NCBI GenBank assembly: GCA_026708965.1
Contig: JAPOTY010000026.1
Span: 1 to 36,243, forward strand
Source: Gammaproteobacteria bacterium
GTDB lineage: Bacteria; Pseudomonadota; Gammaproteobacteria; Steroidobacterales; Foliamicaceae
DNA: 36,243 nucleotides
Direction: 5' to 3'
The position numbers and the translations under genes are program-made. Positions within the stretch are counted from its first letter, which is position 1, and each line of letters starts with the position of its first letter. Positions 30,740 to 36,243 of this stretch are shown piece by piece. Under the pieces are notes generated by a model, which saw nothing but the letters and a program-made list of their open reading frames with translations, was not told the origin of the DNA and did not search any database.

Positions 30740-33004
30740 CTATTCCGATACGCTCCGATGCTCTTTTTTCAAAACCCGGTAATAGATGCGTCCCTCATTG
30801 CGATTAGAAGAAATCCGTCTCATCGCGGTTCGGATGTTGGTTTTTCCTATGCCGGTCGCTTCCTCCACTGCCTTTATAAAATCTTCCGTTTTCATGGTTT
30901 TGCTATCAGCTGCGTTTAGTATCTCCACCCCCGCTTTCATAGCATCGCTCACCGAATCGATTTTCTCTTTCATTCGCTGCTTCGCTTCGCGCTCGGTCGC
31001 CGCTTCTGGCGCTTTCCCTGCGAACTCATCGTAGGTCTCGAAAATCTGATTCGGCGTGAGATCGGCGATCATCTGCTTGTTGACGCGCACATAGGCATAG
31101 GTGGACTCGTTCAATTCGGTGTTGCCCTGTATCGGCAGAGCCTTTTCGCTAAATTTCGCAATCGGCAACTCGTAGTGCCATCCGCCCTCCTTATTGGCGA
31201 TGTTGACGGCGATGCGTGTGATGCAGCCCACGACTTTCGCATTGGTCGAAAGATTGCGTTCGGAAATCTTGTATCGCTTGCACGGAGAGACGCGCCCGCC
31301 CTTACCGCCTTTTCCGTAGGCGATTTGCGCGGGCAGCCCTTCGACTCCAAGCACAACTCGCGGGTAGGCCGTCCAAGCCTGACTTCCTAGAACCTCATCC
31401 TCCAACGCGGATTTGTTATTGCGCCGTCCACCCTGTCCCTTTCGCGTGTGGTGAATGCCGAGTGTGGCGATGCCGAGTTCGTGGATAGGTTCGAATGCGC
31501 GTTCTAGTCCGTGCCGCACATTTTTCGCATCGTTGGGGTTGCCCGCCACCACATCGATGGCTGGATCGACGACGACCAAGCGGATGGGTGGATGAGTGTC
31601 CTTTTCCCGTTCGAGCTGCGATATGAAATGCTCGAAAGGAGAGGGGGTTGAGTTGCTGTTCCCATCGGTTTCCGGTTTGGCCGTCCAATCGAAGGAATGG
31701 GGTTTCCTCGCGCCCTCAAGCGGCCTGATTAAGGCGGTATCCGCGCCCATCATCATCAGTCTGGGGAGGATCGTATCTTCGTAGCCGTCCTCTCCGCTGT
31801 AGTAGATGACGCGCCCCGGTCCGTCCTTCGTTTTCTTTTCCGTGAAAGGTTCGATGCCTTTCGTCACGCACGCCGCGATATACATGGCGACGGTGGATTT
31901 CCCGATTTTCTGTCGACCGGCCAAGAGAGTCAATTTGTAGGGCAGCCATCCTTCCGTGAGCCATTGGATGGCTTCGGGTGATTTCTCCGCTTGGAAATCA
32001 AACTGCGCGGCGGGTTTCTCCTCCCACTTGCTTTTGCGCGATTCTTCGTCCCTATGTTCTTTCAGAATCGCCTCGTAGTTGGCACCGCCTTCCTTCGCTA
32101 TCTGCACGATAGTTCCGAAGCTCTTGCCGCCGCCGGTGGAAAAGGTTTGCCACTTGCGAGCGCACAAGCCCTGCTCATAATTACCGCCGTTCTTGCTCCA
32201 TTCGTCCCACAACTCCAACGCCTGCTCGCTCCCGTCAAACTTATCGTGCAGCCCGAATCCGACATCCAGCCAGCCCTCATCGTGTTTGATGTTCGGGTTG
32301 ATGTGCGCGAGTAGCGCACGGGCGACATCGATCTGCCCGGACTTCGTGCCTGTCCGCTTTTTCGCGGTCGGTGTTGCCTTTCGTCGCTTGTAGATTTGCG
32401 AAAGGTCGGTATCGCCCGATACGCCGCCATTCACCGCTGCGGCCACCCGCTCGGGGTCGTGGAGAATCACATAGCCGCTACCGCCGCGAATTTCACCGCT
32501 GCCTTCGGGCAGTTTCCAATCGCCGTTAGGCTGCTCTCCCTCTTTCGCAAACCATAGGTGGTATCCGCCCTCGCGCCGTGTTTCGTGGCAGCACACCGGC
32601 TCGCCGAGTTTCTCTTTCAGAGCGGCTACCGCTTCGAGCCCGCCGTAATCCACATCGACGACGGCCATGCCGAGGGAGTTCGGTCGAACGCCTATGAGCG
32701 CCTTATCGTCGCTCTGCAAATGGTCTATCGCGTCGGCGGCGGAGAGGTATCGCGTCTTCCAGCCAAACCCTTTTCGCGGGCTCTTATCGGCTTCGCATGG
32801 GATGAGCCAAGCGTTTTTATCGGCGAGGTCGCGAATGGCTTGTTGGAAGGCGGGCGTGTTGCGTCCGGGAAACTTCCCGGAATCCGAGGCATCGGCCTTT
32901 CCGTTTGGTTTTGGTGTAGAATGCCCTTTGTCGTATGGGCGTTCTACACGAGCGTGTTTAGAGCCGGAGGGGGCGACCCCTCCGGCTTTTTCTTTGCTGG
33001 CCAC
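30740..33004 (-). CDS. Primase-polymerase/RepA-type replicative ATPase fusion
   Basis: 754 aa. The N-terminal PrimPol domain has GMAVVDVDYGGLEAV (catalytic acidic pair near residue 116) and ETRREGGYHLWF. A PriCT-2-like primase C-domain follows (DEGWLDVGFGLHDKFDGS...WDEWSKNGGNY). The ATPase, from about residue 345, carries Walker A LLAGRQKIGKSTVAMYIA, EDGYEDTILPRL and Walker B RLVVVDPAID, then GIHHTRKGQGGRRN, as in RepA/AAA_25 helicases of RSF1010-like plasmids. A C-terminal winged-helix-like stretch (IGKTNIRTAMRRISSN) may bind DNA. The only usable start is GTG 33004, six bases after the AlpA gene's stop. It is probably the initiator of the element, with iterons just past its 3' end. Confidence 0.82.
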   Translation of the reverse strand: MASKEKAGGVAPSGSKHARVERPYDKGHSTPKPNGKADASDSGKFPGRNTPAFQQAIRDLADKNAWLIPCEADKSPRKGFGWKTRYLSAADAIDHLQSDDKALIGVRPNSLGMAVVDVDYGGLEAVAALKEKLGEPVCCHETRREGGYHLWFAKEGEQPNGDWKLPEGSGEIRGGSGYVILHDPERVAAAVNGGVSGDTDLSQIYKRRKATPTAKKRTGTKSGQIDVARALLAHINPNIKHDEGWLDVGFGLHDKFDGSEQALELWDEWSKNGGNYEQGLCARKWQTFSTGGGKSFGTIVQIAKEGGANYEAILKEHRDEESRKSKWEEKPAAQFDFQAEKSPEAIQWLTEGWLPYKLTLLAGRQKIGKSTVAMYIAACVTKGIEPFTEKKTKDGPGRVIYYSGEDGYEDTILPRLMMMGADTALIRPLEGARKPHSFDWTAKPETDGNSNSTPSPFEHFISQLEREKDTHPPIRLVVVDPAIDVVAGNPNDAKNVRHGLERAFEPIHELGIATLGIHHTRKGQGGRRNNKSALEDEVLGSQAWTAYPRVVLGVEGLPAQIAYGKGGKGGRVSPCKRYKISERNLSTNAKVVGCITRIAVNIANKEGGWHYELPIAKFSEKALPIQGNTELNESTYAYVRVNKQMIADLTPNQIFETYDEFAGKAPEAATEREAKQRMKEKIDSVSDAMKAGVEILNAADSKTMKTEDFIKAVEEATGIGKTNIRTAMRRISSNRNEGRIYYRVLKKEHRSVSE
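32962..32995 (+). terminator. Rho-independent terminator antisense to the start of the PrimPol gene
   Basis: AGCCGGAGGGG-GCGA-CCCCTCCGGCT (32962-32987) is followed by TTTTCTTT on the plus strand: a textbook intrinsic terminator, but inside codons 6-15 of the minus-strand replication gene. A second hairpin, GTAGAA(T)GCCC / GGGC(G)TTCTAC, lies just before it at about 32916-32946. Together they resemble a short antisense RNA with its terminator. Confidence 0.55.
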
Positions 33005-33010
33005 GGCGGA

Positions 33011-33325
33011 TCACTTGCCTTCGGCGGCTTTCGCCGCTTCCGATTGATCCGCAGCAGCGCCGTTCACCGCTTTCGCTGCATCTATCGCCGCTCGCTCCCG
33101 TGCCTCGGCAGATGCCACGCTGAGCGGGCGCGAGTCGATCCATCGGTCGATCTCTTCGCGTTTCCAAGCGACGGCGCGGTTGCTAAGTTGGATGCTGCGC
33201 GGGAATGTCGGGTCTTCCTTCACCAGTTTGTAGATGCCGGTACGCCCGAAGTTCAGGTAAGCCATCAGGTCCCTGACTCTCAAGAGAGCGGGTTGGATGT
33301 GTGTTAATGATTGTAGGTTTGCCAC
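33011..33325 (-). CDS. AlpA-family transcriptional regulator
   Basis: 104 aa. LLRVRDLMAYLNFGRTGIYKLVKEDPTFPRSIQLSNRAVAWKREEIDRWIDSR is the AlpA/excisionase winged-helix (shown here as contiguous family matches around residues 15-67). AlpA proteins activate integrase genes or act as excisionases in P4-like satellites. The C-terminal tail is Ala/Glu-rich. It starts at GTG 33325, whose ribosome site (AGGAG) is inside a palindrome, and runs into the PrimPol gene 6 bases after its stop, so the two are cotranscribed. Confidence 0.85.
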   Translation of the reverse strand: MANLQSLTHIQPALLRVRDLMAYLNFGRTGIYKLVKEDPTFPRSIQLSNRAVAWKREEIDRWIDSRPLSVASAEARERAAIDAAKAVNGAAADQSEAAKAAEGK

Positions 33326-33334
33326 AATGGATTC

Positions 33335-33350
33335 TCCTGATTTATCAGGA
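33335..33350. promoter_or_regulatory. Palindrome overlapping the alpA ribosome site
   Basis: TCCTGAT-TT-ATCAGGA is perfectly inverted and contains the AGGAG Shine-Dalgarno of the alpA-primPol operon on the minus strand. As RNA the hairpin would hide the ribosome site; as DNA it is a possible operator. Confidence 0.5.
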
Positions 33351-33535
33351 TGAATCTCTTTTGTAGCGGCGCCGACTCTATAGCTATTGTTCGACTCTGA
33401 CTCAGCATCCTCAAGGCGAGATTACGGCCTATTGGACTTCCCCGGATTTCCTAGTTGGCACGTCCCCAAATAGCTTGGATCGCACCAACGGGGCCTCGGA
33501 GCCTGTCCGCAGAGTATTTCAATTATATCATAAAT

Positions 33536-33994
33536 TTATGGGAGATAAGTCTTCTCGAACTCATTGCGTTCGGCCTCCGCTTCGCGGAGTTTTTTTTGGG
33601 CGAGATTTCGCTTCGCACTGCCGGGCACGGTCTTCGCGACTTCAGATCGTGCGCGTTCCTCATGGCGGATGAGCATTTCTAGGGGGTCTTCGCCAACTTC
33701 TCCCCACTCTAATTCTTCCAGCTCTTCCTCCGCTTTGCGGAGTTCTTCTTGGATTTGATCGTGGCGCTGGGTGCCGGGCTTTACGGTCTTTAATTTTTCG
33801 CGCAACTCCCCGACATGAACATCAAGCAGATCCAACCCCTCAAGTTGTAGTTTGTCTATTTCGCTCTCTCGTTGAGCCCATGCTTCCAGTGACTCTCCGG
33901 GTTCGCGATCCGTGTAGCGGGCGGGATGCTTTGCCGCCTTAGCAAGTTGCTGGCGGCGTTGGGATTGTTGGGATCGTCGCTGCGATCGGTTCAT
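33536..33994 (-). CDS. Hypothetical coiled-coil protein coupled to the integrase
   Basis: 152 aa, basic N-terminus (MNRSQRRSQQSQRRQQLAKAAKH) and long heptad-like helices rich in Glu, Lys and Leu (VGELREKLKTVKPGTQRHDQIQEELRKAEEELEELEW). No catalytic motif or family is recognised. ATG 33994 has AGGAGA eight bases upstream and overlaps the integrase stop (ATGA), so it is cotranslated with the integrase. It could be a recombination accessory factor or a structural protein. The 210 bases between it and alpA hold no other gene. Confidence 0.6.
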   Translation of the reverse strand: MNRSQRRSQQSQRRQQLAKAAKHPARYTDREPGESLEAWAQRESEIDKLQLEGLDLLDVHVGELREKLKTVKPGTQRHDQIQEELRKAEEELEELEWGEVGEDPLEMLIRHEERARSEVAKTVPGSAKRNLAQKKLREAEAERNEFEKTYLP

Positions 33995-35190
33995 GGCATT
34001 TCTCCTGTAACGAACATGCTCCAATGATCCATCAGCTTGCGCCGCTTCTCAAGCAGGTCTGAGCGGGCGTAGGCGCGTTCGGCGGCGTTGGGGATGGTGT
34101 GGGCCAGCGCCGCTTCCATGACGGCGTGGGACGTGTCGGTTTGCTCGGCCGCCCAATCGCGGAAGGATGAGCGGAAGCCGTGCGGCACCGCTTGGATGCC
34201 GAGTTCGCGGCACAGCTTGCTTTTGGTCGAGTTGGACATGGCCTGCCCTGAGACGTTCGGGAACACCCACGCGCACCCGGCGTGTTGAGCCGTCATCGGC
34301 TCCTCGCTGATCGACCGGGCTTGTTTCAGCGCGGCCAGCGCCGCATCAGCCAGCGGGACGCGGTGTTCGATCTTGGCCTTCATCCGGTGGGCCGGGACGG
34401 TCCACATGCGCTCGAACAGGTCGATCTCCTTCCAAGTCATCAGGCGGACTTCGCCGCTTCTCGCCGCCGTTAGGATCAGGAACTCGAACGCCAGCTTGGT
34501 GCCGATCCATGCGTTGGAGCGGCGAATCTTCGCCAGCGCTCCGGGAGCCTCGGCGTAGGGCAGGGCGGCGAAGTGGCGCTTCGCCTGCCCCGTGCCTTTG
34601 GGCAGCGCCTCCAAGACGGCGGTTCCCGCCGGATCGTGCGCGATATAGCCTTTGGCCACGCACCAGCGCATGATGATGCTGATTCGCTGGCGCAACCGCA
34701 TGGCGGTTTCTCGCTTCTTCGCCCAGATCGGCTCCACGGCCTCTAGAACGTCCGCTGTGGCGATTTTGTCCACCGGCATGGCCCCGATGACCGGATAAGC
34801 GTAGGTCTCAAGGGAGGCGCGCCAGATGGCCGCTGATCCGCCGCCGTTTTTCCAAGCGGGCTCGCGTAGCCGGATGACCTTCTCGGCGGCGGCGGCGAAG
34901 TCCGGCGTCGAGCGCTTGCGTCGCAGGGCGCGGGGATCGCCGCCGCGCCACACGATCCGGCGGTTTTCCAGCGCCTGCTTGCGCGCTTCGGCGAGCGTGA
35001 CCACCGGATAGCCGCCCAAGCCGAGGGTGCGGCGCTTCCCGTAAATGGTCATGCGCTGAATCCAGTGCTTGGAGCCGCCGGGATGGACGCGAAGGTATAG
35101 TCCTCCCCCGTCGCCGCGCTGTTCTTCGCTGCGGGTTCGCCCCGAATGCTGGAGGTTTCGGCACTGCGCGTCGGTGAGTTTATTAGCCAT
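33991..35190 (-). CDS. int: P4-type tyrosine integrase
   Basis: 399 aa. The DUF4102-like N-terminal arm-binding domain (KLTDAQCRNL...GDGGGLYLRVHPGGSKHW, GLGGYPVVTLAEAR) and SAM-like core precede the catalytic domain. Active-site residues visible are Arg244 (TAARSGEVRLMTW), a Lys in HRMKAKIEHRVPL, His337 and Arg340 (HGFRSSFRDWA), His364 (LAHTIPN) and the nucleophile Tyr374 (ERAYARSD). All are intact, so the enzyme should be active. It lies inside the right att core and points inward. Integrases of this family often target tRNA or tmRNA 3' ends, in agreement with the direct repeats here. Confidence 0.93.
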   Translation of the reverse strand: MANKLTDAQCRNLQHSGRTRSEEQRGDGGGLYLRVHPGGSKHWIQRMTIYGKRRTLGLGGYPVVTLAEARKQALENRRIVWRGGDPRALRRKRSTPDFAAAAEKVIRLREPAWKNGGGSAAIWRASLETYAYPVIGAMPVDKIATADVLEAVEPIWAKKRETAMRLRQRISIIMRWCVAKGYIAHDPAGTAVLEALPKGTGQAKRHFAALPYAEAPGALAKIRRSNAWIGTKLAFEFLILTAARSGEVRLMTWKEIDLFERMWTVPAHRMKAKIEHRVPLADAALAALKQARSISEEPMTAQHAGCAWVFPNVSGQAMSNSTKSKLCRELGIQAVPHGFRSSFRDWAAEQTDTSHAVMEAALAHTIPNAAERAYARSDLLEKRRKLMDHWSMFVTGEMP

Positions 35191-35300
35191 GTTTTCTATC
35201 GCCTTCTACCGGATTTAGCAGCCGGTTTCTGCGCCCGAAAACTTGCGGTAGGCAAAACATCTCTACGGACATAGGTGGATCAATAAATCCGGCGGGAAGT

Positions 35301-35368
35301 CAAGTGCCGCAAAGCTTTCTGGAAGTTTATGAAAATCAAGGGTATTTTACAGCACACTGCGGCACTTG
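35301..35368. repeat. 11-bp inverted repeat abutting attR
   Basis: CAAGTGCCGCA (35301-35311) and TGCGGCACTTG (35358-35368) are perfect inverted copies; the second ends exactly where the 17-bp att core begins. This is a likely integrase or excisionase arm-site arrangement, or a cruciform next to the crossover site. The rest of 35191-35300 is the integrase promoter region. Confidence 0.6.
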
Positions 35369-35385
35369 CCGCCGCCTCCACCACC
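35369..35385. repeat. attR core (17-bp direct repeat)
   Basis: Exact copy of the tmRNA 3'-end segment at 19775-19791, lying about 180 bp upstream of the integrase start codon. Confidence 0.8.
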
Positions 35386-35859
35386 ACGCTTGCCATGCGC
35401 GTCGAATTCAATGAAAACGGCGCGCGTGGTTAGTCGAATTCTTCATCCCCGCGTCGCGTCGCACGCGAAGAGCTTGGCAGCCTGTTCGAGCAGCGATTCG
35501 AGGATATTGGCACTGCGGTGCCTTACCGGAGCTTTCTGCAATCCGTTGTTCCCGCGTTGGATTGACGCTGTCAATCGCTTCCCTGGGATCGGCTGTTCGC
35601 TTTGCCGGCTTCCAACGGCGGAGGCCCCTGCGGAAGCGCTTTCCTGGATCGCGATCGCTCAAGATCGAATGGCTTCGCTACCAGCGGTATTTGAGATTGA
35701 TTTCGAAGCCGCGCTCGGCGCCGCCCAATCCGCTCTCGCGGCGGATTCCGAGGCCGCGAGAGCGCGGCTTTTGTCTGAGGCCATGCGCGTCCACAGGGCA
35801 TCCGAAACGACTGCTAGCGCCGGACCGCCGTCTCCCCGGAATCGTGCGCCTCGTTTTGA
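35386..35859. other. Non-coding flank with nested hairpins
   Basis: No gene is supported; readings on both strands are Arg/Ser/Ala-rich frames without motifs. A strong hairpin, CGCTCTCGCGGC (35731-35742)/GCCGCGAGAGCG (35753-35764), is enclosed by or competes with AGCCGCGCT (35708-35716)/AGCGCGGCT (35761-35769), which is followed by TTTT on the plus strand. It may be a terminator or a REP-like element. Confidence 0.5.
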
Positions 35860-36243
35860 TCATTCCTTCGAGGCAGCTTTTCGCAGCAGCTTTACAAGCT
35901 CCACGTTATTGCGAACCCGCATCAGCGCAGTCTTGCCTTCCCTGTCTTTCACGCTCACGTCCGCTCCCGCGCCGACGAGTTCCTTCGCAACCTCCGCATG
36001 GCCTTTCTCCGCCGCCTGCATCAGCGCCGTCCTGCCGCGATTGTCTTTCACGTCCGCGTCCGCTCCCGCGCCGATCAGCGCCTTCGCAGCCTCCGCATGG
36101 CCTTCCCCCGCCGCCAGCATTAGCGCCGTCCTGCCGTGATTGTCTTTCACGTCCGCGTCCGCTCCCGCGCCGATCAGCGCCTTCGCAGCCTCCGCATGGC
36201 CTTCCCCCGCCGCCAGCATTAGCGCCGTCCTGCCGTGATTGTC
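35860..36243 (-). CDS. Ankyrin-repeat protein (partial, 5' end outside the window)
   Basis: The reading frame is open to the right edge, so the N-terminus is missing. At least 3.5 ankyrin repeats are seen, with units such as GRTALMLAAGEGHAEAAKALIGAGADADVKDN, ending in a divergent cap (ALMRVRNNVELVKLLRKAASKE). It lies to the right of attR, so it is either chromosomal or in an older neighbouring element, yet it resembles the ankyrin genes inside the element in composition and repeat form. Whether it has a signal peptide cannot be seen. Confidence 0.8.
   Translation of the reverse strand, partial: DNHGRTALMLAAGEGHAEAAKALIGAGADADVKDNHGRTALMLAAGEGHAEAAKALIGAGADADVKDNRGRTALMQAAEKGHAEVAKELVGAGADVSVKDREGKTALMRVRNNVELVKLLRKAASKE
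36041..36238 (-). repeat. Perfect 2 x 99-bp tandem repeat in the partial ankyrin gene
   Basis: 36041-36139 and 36140-36238 are identical; each unit is one 33-residue ankyrin repeat, and a third copy starts at 36239 and leaves the window. The array is probably longer outside. Confidence 0.9.

Larger units (their letters stand above)
19775..35385. mobile_element. Integrative (putatively mobilizable, self-replicating) element inserted at ssrA
   Basis: A perfect 17-bp direct repeat, CCGCCGCCTCCACCACC, marks the tmRNA 3' end (19775-19791) and a second site at 35369-35385. A P4-type tyrosine integrase lies about 180 bp inside the right copy, and AlpA, PrimPol/RepA, MobV-like, T4CP-like and PilS-like genes lie between. 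tmRNA 3' ends are classic integrase targets. The element has no complete conjugation apparatus, so it would have to be mobilized or behave as a phage-plasmid-like satellite. Composition shifts inside it suggest a mosaic origin. Confidence 0.85.

Noticed and set aside
35366-36139. Plus-strand 257-aa reading frame
   Set aside because: It is mostly the antisense of the ankyrin gene plus Ser/Ala/Pro-rich filler; the repeats it seems to contain are the mirror of ankyrin repeats.

Overview
The window reads as a contig-end piece of a high-GC gammaproteobacterial chromosome carrying one integrated mobile element. Evidence for the lineage: dnaX-recR, orn, rsgA, a tsp/prc protease, a YqiB-type DUF1249 gene, and an ssrA (tmRNA) whose tag reads ANDDNYALAA, one residue from the E. 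coli tag. Several ankyrin-repeat genes (two of them lipoproteins) would fit a host-associated or symbiotic lifestyle, but that is inference. Bases 61-191 are near-homopolymer C then G and look like an assembly-end artefact.

Left part (about 0.28-19.4 kb), chromosomal: a DNA methyltransferase remnant lacking its catalytic N-terminus; aspartate dehydrogenase; a compact zinc locus (ZnuD-like TonB receptor with two His-rich loops, divergent from a MerC-like membrane protein and a Zur-type Fur regulator, with a palindromic Zur-box-like site between them); dnaX-recR; rsgA divergent from orn; MAPEG, DUF1249 and Prc genes; two small membrane proteins; a Tat-exported nitrilase-fold protein; a two-gene exported/lipoprotein operon; an ASCH protein; an MscS-type channel; a DUF1838 lipoprotein; a CDF metal exporter; and tmRNA.

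Right part (19,775-35,385), a mobile element of about 15.6 kb inserted at the 3' end of ssrA. A 17-bp direct repeat of the tmRNA 3' terminus marks both ends, and a P4-type tyrosine integrase sits just inside the right end. From left to right the cargo is: an HTH protein with a palindromic operator, coupled to an unusual 813-aa fusion of a ClpP-like serine peptidase with a VirD4/TraD/HerA-type motor ATPase; small membrane proteins and two ankyrin lipoproteins; a MobV/Pre-like relaxase relative that has lost its HUH histidines; a hairpin-rich non-coding segment; a PilS-like type IV prepilin with a membrane protein and a small HTH protein; a DUF1640-like protein; a GGTGGTCA iteron cluster (candidate replication origin); a primase-polymerase/RepA-type ATPase fusion; an AlpA regulator; and a coiled-coil ORF coupled to the integrase. 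The gene content suggests an integrative mobilizable element with its own replication module. The 28.1-33.5 kb segment is visibly more AT-rich than its neighbours, so the element looks mosaic.

The strongest candidate for an undescribed system is the HTH plus ClpP-peptidase/T4CP-ATPase pair at 20,074-22,964. It keeps both the peptidase Ser/His pair and the ATPase Walker motifs, and may be a peptidase-coupled DNA pump or a defence or competition module. To the right of the element another ankyrin-repeat gene runs off the window edge.
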